From Coleofasciculaceae cyanobacterium RL_1_1 (GTDB lineage Bacteria; Cyanobacteriota; Cyanobacteriia; Cyanobacteriales; Geitlerinemataceae), in NCBI GenBank assembly GCA_012033105.1, contig JAAUPN010000009.1, forward strand, positions 1-36,475: DNA of 36,475 nucleotides. Reading direction: 5' to 3'. Position numbers and translations under genes: made by a program. Of this stretch, positions 18,887 to 28,257 are shown piece by piece. Under the pieces are notes generated by a model that was not told where the DNA came from, made no database searches, and saw only the letters and a program-made list of their open reading frames with translations. The first letter of the stretch is position 1, and each line of letters opens with the position of its first letter.

Positions 18887-19237
18887 CTACGCTTCTTCCG
18901 TTGCAACTTCTGTCGTAACCGTAGTGGTCGCATTCGCTTGAGCGATCGGCTGGCGCAACGTCAGATAACGGAGGACATTTTCCGAAATTTTCATGTTGCG
19001 TTCCATCACGGCGATCGCAGTACCGGGCGCTTGGTAATTCATCTGGATGTACACACCGTCACGTTGCTTACGGATTTCATACGCCATGCGACGCTTGCCA
19101 CGATGTTGGATATCAAGGTCGGTTGCACCTTGCTCAAGCAAGAGTTCGCGATACTTCTCAACTTCAGCATCCGTGCGCTCTTCACCCAGGTCGGGACGCA
19201 GGATGTACATGGTTTCGTACTCTAACGGTTTCGGCAT
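18887..19237 (-). CDS. rpsF: 30S ribosomal protein S6
   Basis: A small-subunit ribosomal protein that binds with S18 at the platform. It has 116 residues, starting [21 protein letters not shown]6 hallmarks are YETMYILRP, the [22 protein letters not shown] stretch (residues ~46-67, matching the usual G-x-R-x-L-A-Y-x-I) and [16 protein letters not shown] Thr/Ala-rich acidic C-terminal tail ([13 protein letters not shown]) is common in cyanobacterial S6. It is probably monocistronic: no rpsR or ssb lies next to it, and a long hairpin terminator lies downstream. Confidence 0.97.
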   Translation of the reverse strand: MPKPLEYETMYILRPDLGEERTDAEVEKYRELLLEQGATDLDIQHRGKRRMAYEIRKQRDGVYIQMNYQAPGTAIAVMERNMKISENVLRYLTLRQPIAQANATTTVTTEVATEEA

Positions 19238-19502
19238 TGGTTTCAGAAAAATTCCTTATGGACGTTTGGCACTCGTCGCAATTTTGGGCAATTTTGGTTT
19301 GACACCCAGATCACGATTGAGGCAAGGACAAAACAGTGTACCGCGTTCGTTTACCTTCTGACTAGGGACGAATGCAAGATCCAGGGCAAACGCAAACTCC
19401 TATAGCTCGATCTGGTGTCGATTGATCGTCAGGTGCATGGCAATGCGCCCCTACAGGGTGAAGAACTTGCATGAGGATTTTTGGGAATATTGCTGATCCC
19501 AA

Positions 19503-20144
19503 TCACCCAACCTTAATCAACACTTCCGAGTGAAATTGATCATCCTTGGGGGAAACCCAGCCGCCTCGCGCTTCGCCTTCCTCCAGCTCGTAGGCCATCA
19601 CACCAAATCCGCGCGTACCGCACCAGTTGGTAATCAGCCAATCCCCCAGGCGTAATCCTAACCCTTGAGCGTTGGGAAACTGGGTGCTGCCTAGGCGATA
19701 AACGTCGCCGTCACGCCGCACGCTGAGATGGGAGGCACGAGGTTTACGGGTGATGACATCAACGCCATCAACATCGTAGAGACCGTAGAGACCGTCGGTT
19801 AGATCGGGCTTTGCGGTTTCGCGAGCGATCGCTCCCCAAGCGGAGGGTAGCGCCCAGTACCCTTCAAGGGTTCCGTCCGCTTGAATGTGAAATAGCGATA
19901 GGCGATAGTTCGGCTCGTAACCCCAGCCGCCCACGAGATAGCGATCGACATAAAACGCGAGCCCCATACGGCTGCCAGTTTCCGCGAGCCATGATGCTTG
20001 GTAAAGCTGGCCGAAGGGATCGAGCTGAATGGTTCCGGTGGAGAGGGTCTCTGCGTTTGAGGAATCGGTGCTGTCAGCTTCGATCGTCCATACGCCGCCA
20101 ATGTCAGTCGAAAAGGCCTGAAGGGGGCTGATGATACTCGCCAT
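19503..20144 (-). CDS. Hypothetical protein with two internal repeats
   Basis: I do not recognise this 213-residue protein. It lacks a signal peptide or membrane segment and is rich in Trp, Tyr and Gly. Two similar ~55-residue blocks can be aligned. The first (residues ~48-103) has YQASWLAETGSRMGLAFYVD, LVGGWGYE and DGTLEGYWALPS. The second (~148-205) has YRLGSTQFPNAQGLGLRLGD, LITNWCGTRGFGV and EGEARGGWVSPK. Each therefore reads as beta strands ending in G-x-W-x-x-P. This suggests a duplicated beta-sheet module, perhaps ligand-binding, but the function is unknown. The ATG is at 20144. Both neighbours (rpsF downstream, the glycosyltransferase upstream) are on the same strand with gaps of over 200 bp. 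Confidence 0.75.
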   Translation of the reverse strand: MASIISPLQAFSTDIGGVWTIEADSTDSSNAETLSTGTIQLDPFGQLYQASWLAETGSRMGLAFYVDRYLVGGWGYEPNYRLSLFHIQADGTLEGYWALPSAWGAIARETAKPDLTDGLYGLYDVDGVDVITRKPRASHLSVRRDGDVYRLGSTQFPNAQGLGLRLGDWLITNWCGTRGFGVMAYELEEGEARGGWVSPKDDQFHSEVLIKVG

Positions 20145-20372
20145 CTTGATGCTGTCCTTAAACGGTGTACGCGTCTGAATCGCGATCGAAGCATATGCGA
20201 TCGTTGCTAGATCAATGCTCCAGCTTTGGTTTTGGCTTGTTCATTCAAAGCCCATGAGCAAAAACCGACTAGATCGGCCACGCTTCTCGCCAGTTTGCAA
20301 CCTGGATGGTTGAATAACGCGGTTAAAGTCGCTGGCTTCGATTGGCCAAGCCGCTAAACCAACGTAAGCAGC

Positions 20373-21346
20373 TTAACCAAAAATCTTGTCGAGAATTGCA
20401 CGCGGTTCGATGTCGGCAATTTTGCCCGTGGGGGATTTGATGCCGACGAAGCGATCACTTTTGGGCATGAGCTTCGCGGGATCGGTAGGGCCGAAGAGCG
20501 CGAAGGTGTAGGTTTTGAGCGCGATCGACAGGTGCATCGGCGCACTGTCAGAGCAGATCGTCAGGTTGGCATTGGCCATCGTCGCGGCCAGTTTGCCGAG
20601 ATCGCTGGGGATGATCGTTTTGATGCTGGGGACGGCTTGCTTCAGGCTCGCGACGAATTCGGCATCGTCGGGGCCTTGAGCGACGACGATCGGCACATCC
20701 GGTTGACGCTGTTGGATTTCGCCCAGCACCCGCGCCCACTTCTCGATCGGGTAAATCTTATCAAACCCTTTCATGATGGCCATTTTGCTCGAACCGCCAT
20801 GAACCAAAACATAGCCCGCATCGCCAATGCCGAGGGCTTGCTTTTGCGCGTCTGCCCAATCGAGATCTTCCTTCAGTAGCTCGATTTCCGGGTCAGGACT
20901 CGGAACATTGATCCCCAAGCCTTTCACCAGGTCGTGATACATGTAGGCCGCGTACTGATCCAGATTCAGCGGCACGGGATCGGTCAGGAACATCTTGCCC
21001 TTCGCGGCATAGCCGACCCGCTGGGGAATGCCGGTGAGCCACATCAGCAGACCCACACCCCAGCGACGCCCGAGGGAGAGAATCGCATCACATTCGCGAT
21101 CGCGGATGATCCCCAGCAGGTTGCCCCAATCTGCCGGACCGTTGCGATCTTTGAAGTCGAAGGGAACAACATTCAGGGTGCGATCGTGGAAGAGCTTGGA
21201 AACACGATAGGCCGATCGAGCGCGAGGCTCCACGATGACGGTGAGCTGGGCGTCAGGATAGGCAGTATTGAGGCTTTTTAGGGCTGGAAAAAGAGGATTT
21301 GATCACCGATCCCACCGGGCACGAGAGCCAAAATGTGCTTTTTCAT
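20373..21346 (-). CDS. Glycosyltransferase family 9 (heptosyltransferase-like; one frameshift)
   Basis: Transfers a sugar, classically ADP-heptose, onto lipopolysaccharide core or a related envelope acceptor. It is ~324 residues after correction. The true start is ATG 21346: MKKHILALVPGGIGDQILFF carries the N-terminal G-G-I-G-D motif. A base is missing near 21286-21292 (short A/G runs), after which the frame resumes PALKSLNTAYPDAQLTVIVE and continues to 20373. C-terminal nucleotide-sugar motifs are SDSAPMHLSIALKTYTFALF and FGPTDPAKLMP, and GYVLVHGGSSKM (~residue 180) is also typical. An uncorrected start at 21233 would lose the catalytic N-terminus. It may work with the PfkB/RfaE1-like kinase at 3319-4362, although the two are unlinked. 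Confidence 0.88.
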
Positions 21347-21659
21347 AGTTCAATCGTCAATCTGCTGTGTGTCTGCCGTCTGCCGCAACAGCAAGGTTAT
21401 GTGAAACGCGATGAAACGATGCGAGCGCGATCGGTCGCAATCCAGCCCCTATATTAAGTCGAGATCGATGGAATTGAAAGATTGAGTCGTGTATCCGGCG
21501 ATCGCAGACCCATTGGACATCGACCGATAGCGATTCGCGGCGTTAGGCTGTACCGTTGCGATTCAGGCGGCAACTCTCCTAGTTTGTAATCTACGGTGTA
21601 TACATAACGCGCTGTAACCGTCCCCTCGTCGTTGACCCTCATTCCCCAACCCTGACAAA
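21347..21659. other. Intergenic region between divergent genes
   Basis: The gap between the glycosyltransferase start and the PEP-utilizing gene. No convincing gene: a 62-codon minus-strand frame at 21454-21642 shows no family features. The right part ends in the MITE fragment. Confidence 0.35.
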
Positions 21660-21692
21660 CAGGACTTCTAACACCTCTTGCGTAAGTCCTGA
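21660..21692 (+). repeat. MITE-like element, copy 3 (end fragment only)
   Basis: 33 bp matching the right end of the element at 25256-25357 (ACTTCTAACRCCYCTTGCRTAAGTCCTGA with few differences). It lies ~30 bp upstream of the next gene's start. It could be a deletion remnant or a solo end. Confidence 0.6.
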
Positions 21693-21721
21693 CAAAGTAG
21701 AAGGGGAGCCAGAGTTTTAGT

Positions 21722-24314
21722 GTGAATTTTCAAATGACCCGATCCAAACTGCAAACCTTGGCTGATTCACTGGACGCCGATCGCGTGGGTGCGAAAGCGG
21801 CGAACCTATCGCGGCTCCATTCCTGGGGCTATGCCGTGCCGTCGGGCTGGATTTGGCGATCGGGCGACGATCGCGATTCCTTATTTCGTCGTGTTCAGCC
21901 GAGTCGAGATTGTCCGGTGATCGTCCGATCGTCGGCGGTCGGTGAAGATTCGCTCAGTGCGTCCGCTGCCGGTCAGTACGACAGCATCGCTGATGTGGTT
22001 GATCGCGTCACGCTCAATCAAGCGCTCGATCGCAGTCTCGCCTCCTACTCCAGTGCCAGCGCGATCGCCTACCGTCGCGATCGGGGCAGCAACACCGTCG
22101 CCATGTCGCTGCTGGTGCAGCGGCAGGTGTGCGGCGTGATCTCGGGCGTGGCCTTTAGTCGTGATCCCGTGGCGCCGAATGGGGATCAGGTGGCGATCGA
22201 GCTGGTGGCCGGTGGTGCGTCGGCATTGGTGTCGGGGCGAGTCACACCGGCACGGTATAGCGTTACGGTTCCCGACACGATCCCGGACGCGATCCCACCG
22301 TTGGCGATCGCTGTTGACGACACGAGTGATCGGCGTCCTAAAACATCTCAGACCGCATGGATCAGCGAGTTAGTACTTGAGGAAGCGCTCAACCAGGCCA
22401 AGATTGATACCAATTCAAAAAAATATCTAACAATCGACCAGTTTCCCGAGGTTGCACCCGATCGCCTACGCGAAATCCTGCAAAGTATCGCCGCGATCGC
22501 CCGCCAGCTCGAACGCCGCAACCACGGCACACCCCAGGATCTCGAATGGACTTACGACGGTACGACACTGTGGCTACTGCAAGCGCGACCGATTTCGACG
22601 CTCTACCCAATCTGGACGCGCCGCATCGCTGCCGAAGTTGCGCCCGGTGCAGTGCATCCTCTGAGCTGGTCGATTTCGCAGCCGTTGACCTGTGGCGTGT
22701 GGGGGGGATTTTTACGACGGTGTTGGGCGATCGTGCCGCTGGTTTGGATTTTAGCCAAACGGCGACACTGCACGGCTCACACGCCTATTTTAATGCTTCA
22801 CTGTTGGGTGACATTTTTCGGCGCATGGGGTTACCGCCGGAGAGTCTTGAATTTTTAGTGCGTGACCAATCAATGTCGCGCCCTTCATTTCGGACGTTAT
22901 TGATCAATCTTCCCGGCCTTTTACGTCTCGTCGGCCAACAATTACGCCTAACGAAAACCTTTGCTCGCGACGATCGCGCCCTCTTCACCCCACTGCTCCA
23001 GCAACTCACCACCGATCCGATTAACCTCCAAACTCCTCAACACTCCCCCCAAATCCTGTTCGATCGCCTCGATCACATTCTCGCCGCCCTCCAGCCCGCC
23101 ACCCGCTACAACATCCTCGCTCCGATCGGTCTCGCCATCCGCCAAAAAATCGCCAAAATCGACGATCTCGATAGCGGCATGATGCCCGAAGTTCAGGCGA
23201 CACGAGCGTTTCAAACCCTCGCGAACGAGCTACGCCACCACCTCGATCGCCACGATCCGGGCTGGGCAACTCGCGAGCCAGTGGCGGATCTGCGATCGTG
23301 GCTCAATGATCCAAACCAAGACCCACATCAAACCCCAAATCACACTCCAGGCCGTACCTTGCTGGATCAATTCGATGCGTGGCTCGATCTCTACGGCTAT
23401 CTCAGCGACGTGGGGACGAATATCGCGATCGCCACCTGGCGCGAAACGCCCGATCGGTGGTTGCGTCTCTGGTGGCAAGCGGCCAAAGCCCTGACCACCG
23501 CCAAGCCACCGCTCGCCATGAAGCAGCCAGCGGACAAGCCAAAAGGTTCGCGATCGCTGCAAGAGTTCGCCCGTCTCAAGGGTCGTGTGGCGGAGGTTTA
23601 CGATCGTCTGTTGGCGGAATTGCGCTGGTGTTTTGTGGCGCTAGAACACCAGGGGAAAGCCCGTGATTTATTGCCATCTTCCCTTGAGCTGTCAGCCTTA
23701 CATCAAGATCCGTTAGACCCATCGATCGCAGCAACGGGCGATATTTTTGGTTAACGATCGACGAAATTCGCCAGATTTTCGCCACCGATGCCGTTAAACC
23801 AACCGCAACACCACCGGCTCAATTTTCTCAAGCTTCCCCCCTCACCGATCTACCGCGTCTAATTCAGTATCGCCGCACCCAGTTCGATCGCGATCGGCAA
23901 CGCACCACCCTGCCCCGCCTCGTTTACGGCGCAGCTCTCCCCGACCTACCTCCCCGCCCAACTTCCACCACCTCAACACCGGGCGAAATTCTCACCGGCA
24001 TCGGTGCAAGTCGCGGTCAAGTTCGGGGGCGGATCGTTCTGGTTTCACAGTTTGACCCGAGTTTGGCGATCAATCGTGACACCATTTTGGTCGTGCCGTA
24101 CACCGATGCAGGCTGGTCGCCGTTGCTGGTGCAGGCGGGCGGGCTGATTTCAGCGGTGGGCGGTCGGCTGTCTCACGGGGCGATCGTCGCGCGTGAATAT
24201 GGCATTCCGGCAGTGATGGACGTGGCGGACGCTTTCGAGCGGTTGCAGTCGGGTCAGTGGGTGCAGATCGACGGCGAACGCGGTACGATCGAGCCGATCG
24301 CGCCGTGTTCCTAA
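21722..24314 (+). CDS. PEP-utilizing enzyme / pyruvate phosphate dikinase-like protein (two frameshifts)
   Basis: A three-part protein of ~864 residues after correction. The N-terminal PPDK/PEP-synthase ATP-grasp domain has VIVRSSAVGEDSLSASAAGQ (residues ~66-86), GVAFSRDP and DLEWTYDGTTLWLLQARPIS. The long middle domain (HPLSWS..., GLDFSQTATLHGSHAYFNAS, IFRRMGLPPESLEFLVR) is of unknown role. The C-terminal swivelling phosphohistidine domain has GGRLSHGAIVAREYGIPAVM, with the catalytic His. The frame breaks at a G run (22701-22707) and a T run (23744-23748); one extra base in each restores one chain. The C-terminal PEP/pyruvate barrel of true PPDK is missing, so it may phosphorylate another acceptor, as rifampin phosphotransferase-like enzymes do. 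The start is GTG 21722 or ATG 21734. Confidence 0.85.
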
Positions 24315-24336
24315 TCCTCAAATTTTTCGCCAAACC

Positions 24337-25242
24337 ATGACGATCGACACCCTCAATCAACACCATGCGATCGCCGATGTGCTCACCTTTCACACCGGCA
24401 TGGACGATCAGCCGATCGCCAAGATCCACAACGCCACCGCCACCGCTGAAATCTGCCTCTACGGTGGTCACGTTCTGAGCTACAAACCCCACCACGAAAC
24501 CGAAGACGTGATTTTCGTCAGTGACCTCGCCACCTGTGCTGATGGCAAAGCGATTCGCGGTGGTATCCCCATTTGCTGGCCGTGGTTTGGCGCTGACCCC
24601 GATGGCCTCGGACGCCCAAATCACGGCTTTGTGCGAAATCGGCTATGGCAAGTGATCGCCACCGCAGCGATCGACAGCGGCACGACCAAGCTCACCCTCG
24701 GTCTGAGCGACACCGACGACACCCGCAACCTGTGGCCGCACCCGTTCGAGCTGGCGATCGCGATTACCGTCGGCAAGGCTCTCACCGTGGAACTGATCAC
24801 CCGCAACACCGGCTTAACTCCCTTTAAGCTCACCCAAGCCCTCCACACCTATTTCACCGTCGGCGACATCGATCGCGTCCGAGTTCGTGGCCTAGAGGGT
24901 AAGTATTATCTCGATAAGGTGGAGGGCGACACGCGTAAATTTCAGTCTGGAGCGATCGCGATCACGAGCGAAGTCGATCGGATTTATCTCGATGTTCCTG
25001 CGGTGTTAACGATCGATGATCCAGCCCTTGATCGCCAGATTCACACCACCTCCAGCGGCAACTCCACCGCCGTGGTTTGGAATCCCTGGATCGAGAAAGC
25101 CGCCGCGATGGGCGATCTCGGCAACACCGATTACAAAACGATGATCTGCGTAGAAACAACCAATGCGGCCAGCGACGTGATTGAAGTCGCACCGGGTGAG
25201 ACCTTTTGTTTAAGTGCGAGCTATCGGGTGAATCGCTTATAA
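24337..25242 (+). CDS. D-hexose-6-phosphate mutarotase (aldose-1-epimerase family, YeaD-like)
   Basis: Interconverts alpha and beta anomers of glucose-6-phosphate and related sugars. 301 residues, beginning 22 bp after the PEP-utilizing gene and probably co-transcribed with it. Family features are ICLYGGHVLSYKP, IRGGIPICWPWFG (residues ~71-83), NHGFVRNRLWQV (catalytic-type His region), TQALHTYFTVGDI and VVWNPWIEKAAAMGDLG with MICVETTNA and a C-terminal APGETFCLSASYRV. Length and motif order are normal and the frame is intact. A MITE-like element begins 14 bp after the stop. Confidence 0.92.
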   Translation: MTIDTLNQHHAIADVLTFHTGMDDQPIAKIHNATATAEICLYGGHVLSYKPHHETEDVIFVSDLATCADGKAIRGGIPICWPWFGADPDGLGRPNHGFVRNRLWQVIATAAIDSGTTKLTLGLSDTDDTRNLWPHPFELAIAITVGKALTVELITRNTGLTPFKLTQALHTYFTVGDIDRVRVRGLEGKYYLDKVEGDTRKFQSGAIAITSEVDRIYLDVPAVLTIDDPALDRQIHTTSSGNSTAVVWNPWIEKAAAMGDLGNTDYKTMICVETTNAASDVIEVAPGETFCLSASYRVNRL

Positions 25243-25255
25243 ATCGCTCAGAAAC

Positions 25256-25357
25256 AGGACTTACGCAGAAGTTCGACTTCTAAACAAAACGTCGTCGTTC
25301 TAAATCTCAGAGCAATGTGAGAAGTCGAACTTCTAACGCCCCTTGCATAAGTCCTGA
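25256..25357 (+). repeat. MITE-like element, copy 2 (complete)
   Basis: 102 bp with 13-bp terminal inverted repeats: CAGGACTTACGCA at the left and TGCATAAGTCCTG at the right (one mismatch). Subterminal palindromes of the AGAAGTyCGACTTCT type lie just inside both ends. Non-coding. It matches the reverse complement of 3195-3297 closely and shares its right end with 21660-21692. Confidence 0.85.
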
Positions 25358-25410
25358 TAAAAATAATCCTTGGCCTGATGCGACCATCCGTCCACATCGC
25401 GCCACACATT

Positions 25411-25450
25411 AAGCACAATCAAACAAAATCGAGCAAAATCAAGCGCAACC
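25411..25450. repeat. Short 10-bp tandem array (four units)
   Basis: Four consecutive 10-bp units: AAGCACAATC, AAACAAAATC, GAGCAAAATC, AAGCGCAACC. The consensus AGCAAAATCA resembles the AGCTCAATCC unit of the array at 11462-11640. A4 tracts recur exactly every 10 bp, a pattern known to favour DNA curvature. It lies ~250 bp upstream of the TolC-like gene. Confidence 0.6.
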
Positions 25451-25703
25451 GGTCGATTTACCCCGCGATCGCCCCGGTCTCCCCGTCGAAAAAATTTAAA
25501 GTAAAACTCGACAAACTTGCTATGGTGCTAGAGGGTTTTATGCGGTCGTTATCTTGCTTTCAGCGATCGTCCCGCGCCGCTCGGCGGCTCGACTCGAAAC
25601 ACCCTAGAAACACCCAGGGCAGTCCAGGCCACCAATCCGCCTGCCTCTTCAACCTTGTTAACCCGTATCTCGGATTCGTCCACACCGGCTCGAACTAAAT
25701 CGT
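25451..25703. other. Leader region of the TolC-like gene
   Basis: No gene supported. A frame covering 25378-25698 is of simple composition and overlaps both the array and the leader, so I do not accept it. Confidence 0.35.
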
Positions 25704-27533
25704 ATGACTCGACTGAACTTACTCCTCGCTGCGACGACCAGCACGCTCCTGCTGACGCTCGGCTCGGCTCGGGCAACGGGGACAGAGATCGATACGTCGA
25801 TCGAGGCCGACCGGCAAACGAATCCTGTCGCACAGGTCAGCCTAGACCTCACAGATTTAGATTTAAACGATGAGGGAGTTGCAGCCGAGATCGGTCGATC
25901 GCAAGCGTTCGACGAAGCAACGTCCCTGGTTAACGACGCGACGCCGAATACTGAGCTGGAGGAACAAAATCAGGCTCTGGTTGAATCTGGCAATGTTTCC
26001 GTTGATATCGAACCGGCAGCGGTGGTCAACGAGTCCAACGCAGTCAGCGAAGCGGCCATGTCCGATCGTGGCACACCGATCATCGCCAACGCCCAAGATT
26101 TAACCCTCATGCTCGATGGTGCGATCGCCCAAGACAGTCCGATCAAACTGCAATTTAACGAAAATACCCCACCCCCGCGCTACCTCAACCCCCACCCCAA
26201 TCCGCTGCGTTTCCCCACCCTCGCCGACGACGTAACCATCATTGGCGATCAGCCGATCACCCTTGACCAGGCGATCGAGCTGGCCCTACGCAACAACATC
26301 GACCTACAAAACAGCGTCGTCAGCGTCCAGCGCCAACAGGAAAACCTCCGCAGCGCCGAAGCCGCCCTCTGGCCGCAGCTCGACCTCACATCAAGTTACA
26401 CCTGGAGCGACTCCGCCAACGCCCGCATCAGCATTCAGCGACAACTCGAAATCCAAGGCCGCGTCTCCGATTTGCAAACTGACTCATCCAGTACAAGCTG
26501 GAACACCGAGCTACGGCTGCGCTACAACATCTTCACCGCAGGCAGTCGCGACGGCAATATCAGATCGGCTCGCGAACGGTTGCGCCTGCTTGAGCTTGAG
26601 GTCGAACGTCAAACTGAAGACACCCGACTGAGCGTTTCCGAAGCCTATTACAACATTCAAAATACCGATCAAAGCGTCGTGATTGCGGAGTCGGCAGTCT
26701 TCAACTCTGAGAAAAGTTTGGCCGATGCTCAGGCACTCGAACGAGCGGGAGTCGGCACACAGTTTGATGTCCTGCGATCAGAAGTGCAGCTTGCCAACGA
26801 CCAACAACGCCTCCGTCAAGCGCAGAGCGATCAGCAGGTCGCGCGTCGCACCCTCGCACGGCTACTCGATCTGCCGCCAAATCTAGGCGTGAGTGCCAGC
26901 GACCCGATCGAACTCGCCGGAACCTGGAACCTACCGATCGAGGAAACCATCGTCCTCGCCCTGCGCAGCCGCGCCGAACTCGAACAGCAAATCGCCCAGC
27001 GTGAAATCGCACGTCAAGAGCAGCGAGTCGCCCGAGCCGCCTCCCTACCGCAGCTTGCTGCCTTTGCGTCCACCAACCTGCTCGACAACTCCGATGATGG
27101 CGTGAGCGGCCTCACCGAAGGCTATACCGCCGGTCTACAGTTCTCTTGGCAACTCTTCAACGGCGGAGCGACAGGCGCTGCTGTCCGCGACCAGGAACTT
27201 GCCCAAACTGCCGCCGAACTCGAATTTGCCAACCAGCGCAACCAAGTCCGCCTTCAGGTCGAACAATCCTACTATCAGCTTGAAGCGAGCTTGCAAAACG
27301 TCAGCACCGCAGAAGCTGCCCTCCAACTCGCGGAGGATAGCCTCGACCTCGCCCGCCTGCGGTTCCAGGCCGGGGTTGGCACCCAAACCGAAGTCATTGC
27401 CGCGCAAAATGACCTCACCCAAGCCCAAGGGAACCGAGTCGAGGCGATTATCGGCTACAATCGCGCCTTAGCCAATCTGCGTCGTGCTGTGGGCAACCAT
27501 CCGCTCACGGATGAAATTGATGTCACCCTGTAG
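25704..27533 (+). CDS. TolC-family outer membrane efflux protein
   Basis: An outer-membrane trimeric channel for RND/ABC export systems. 609 residues from ATG 25704, with a signal peptide (MTRLNLLLAATTSTLLLTLG, cleavage near ARA). An unusual ~150-residue acidic, Asp/Asn/Val-rich linker precedes the channel domain. Two OEP repeats follow. The first begins ITLDQAIELALRNNIDLQNS, with LRLRYNIFTAG and EAYYNIQNTDQSVVIAES. The second begins LPIEETIVLALRSRAELEQQ, with LQFSWQLFNGGATGAAVRDQ and VEQSYYQLEASLQNVSTAEA. Long coiled-coil helices are evident. It is not next to the RND genes at 13811-18574 but could serve them. The frame is intact. Confidence 0.92.
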   Translation: MTRLNLLLAATTSTLLLTLGSARATGTEIDTSIEADRQTNPVAQVSLDLTDLDLNDEGVAAEIGRSQAFDEATSLVNDATPNTELEEQNQALVESGNVSVDIEPAAVVNESNAVSEAAMSDRGTPIIANAQDLTLMLDGAIAQDSPIKLQFNENTPPPRYLNPHPNPLRFPTLADDVTIIGDQPITLDQAIELALRNNIDLQNSVVSVQRQQENLRSAEAALWPQLDLTSSYTWSDSANARISIQRQLEIQGRVSDLQTDSSSTSWNTELRLRYNIFTAGSRDGNIRSARERLRLLELEVERQTEDTRLSVSEAYYNIQNTDQSVVIAESAVFNSEKSLADAQALERAGVGTQFDVLRSEVQLANDQQRLRQAQSDQQVARRTLARLLDLPPNLGVSASDPIELAGTWNLPIEETIVLALRSRAELEQQIAQREIARQEQRVARAASLPQLAAFASTNLLDNSDDGVSGLTEGYTAGLQFSWQLFNGGATGAAVRDQELAQTAAELEFANQRNQVRLQVEQSYYQLEASLQNVSTAEAALQLAEDSLDLARLRFQAGVGTQTEVIAAQNDLTQAQGNRVEAIIGYNRALANLRRAVGNHPLTDEIDVTL

Positions 27534-27622
27534 CCCCGATCGGCGCGATTTATCCCCGATCGGTGCAGCGATCGTCCGCTCAACAGTGTACGAACGATTC
27601 AGGGACACAATCCCTTAACACT

Positions 27623-27652
27623 TTGCAAAAGGTTAACACCACTGGTTAGAAT
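27623..27652 (+). promoter_or_regulatory. Candidate promoter of the ferredoxin-psbM unit
   Basis: TTGCAA (27623-27628), an 18-bp spacer, then TAGAAT (27647-27652), ~80 bp before the ferredoxin ATG. A plausible but imperfect sigma-70-type site. Confidence 0.4.
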
Positions 27653-27732
27653 TCTTCACAGAAGCGGCGTGGACATCTTTGGTGATCTGCGCTATCGCTT
27701 GTTCCCTGTCATTTACGCTCGACTATCGACCT

Positions 27733-28029
27733 ATGGCTACTATTAAGTTCGTTGAGGAAGACAAGAGTACCTTCACCATGGAAGGTGCGAACTTGCGTCT
27801 CAAAGCGTTAGAAAACAATGTGGATGTCTATACGAACTGGGGTAAGCTGACGAACTGTGGTGGCTACGGTCAGTGTGGTAAGTGCATCGTTGAAATTGTG
27901 GAGGGGATGGATAACCTCTCACCGAAAACCGATGTGGAAAATCGTCGCCTCCGCAAGAAACCCGAAAGCTATCGTCTTGCCTGCCAGACCTTAGTGAATG
28001 GAGATGTCAGTGTCAAAACCAAGCCGTGA
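27733..28029 (+). CDS. [2Fe-2S] ferredoxin
   Basis: A soluble electron carrier of 98 residues from ATG 27733; an in-frame upstream start at 27679 adds 18 residues without family character. Cluster-binding cysteines appear as [12 protein letters not shown] (C-x4-C-x2-C) and, 35-40 residues later, YRLACQT (fourth Cys). This is the plant-type ferredoxin fold with a more divergent spacing than photosynthetic PetF (C-x4-C-x2-C is kept). The [20 protein letters not shown] start resembles the divergent cyanobacterial ferredoxins associated with photosystem genes. psbM begins 49 bp downstream on the same strand and a strong terminator follows, so the two probably form one transcript. Confidence 0.9.
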   Translation: MATIKFVEEDKSTFTMEGANLRLKALENNVDVYTNWGKLTNCGGYGQCGKCIVEIVEGMDNLSPKTDVENRRLRKKPESYRLACQTLVNGDVSVKTKP

Positions 28030-28078
28030 TATCTTGGTTTTAATTATCATTCAAATATCGTTTTAGAGGCTGGGTTTC

Positions 28079-28189
28079 ATGCAGGTTAACGAACTTGGAT
28101 TTTTGGCAACGTTGCTGTTCGTTCTCGTTCCGACGGTCTTTCTACTCGTGCTTTACATCCAAACGCAAAGCCGTGAGTCGAACTCTTAG
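28079..28189 (+). CDS. psbM: Photosystem II reaction-centre protein M
   Basis: A 36-residue single-span thylakoid membrane subunit at the PSII dimer interface. The sequence starts [20 protein letters not shown] and continues with [16 protein letters not shown]. It matches the conserved PsbM pattern [32 protein letters not shown] almost exactly. The gene is short and easily missed. ATG 28079 is preceded by GAGG about 10 bases upstream. It lies between ferredoxin and a 15-bp-stem terminator. Confidence 0.97.
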   Translation: MQVNELGFLATLLFVLVPTVFLLVLYIQTQSRESNS

Positions 28190-28257
28190 TCTTTTCGATC
28201 GCACTTGATAGAGTTGGTCTTTTGGCTCGATCGAGTTGAATAAGATAGCCATCAATC

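Noticed and set aside
25378-25698. 106-codon open frame before the TolC-like gene
   Set aside because: Lys/Ser-rich frame produced partly by the decamer array; no homology by eye.
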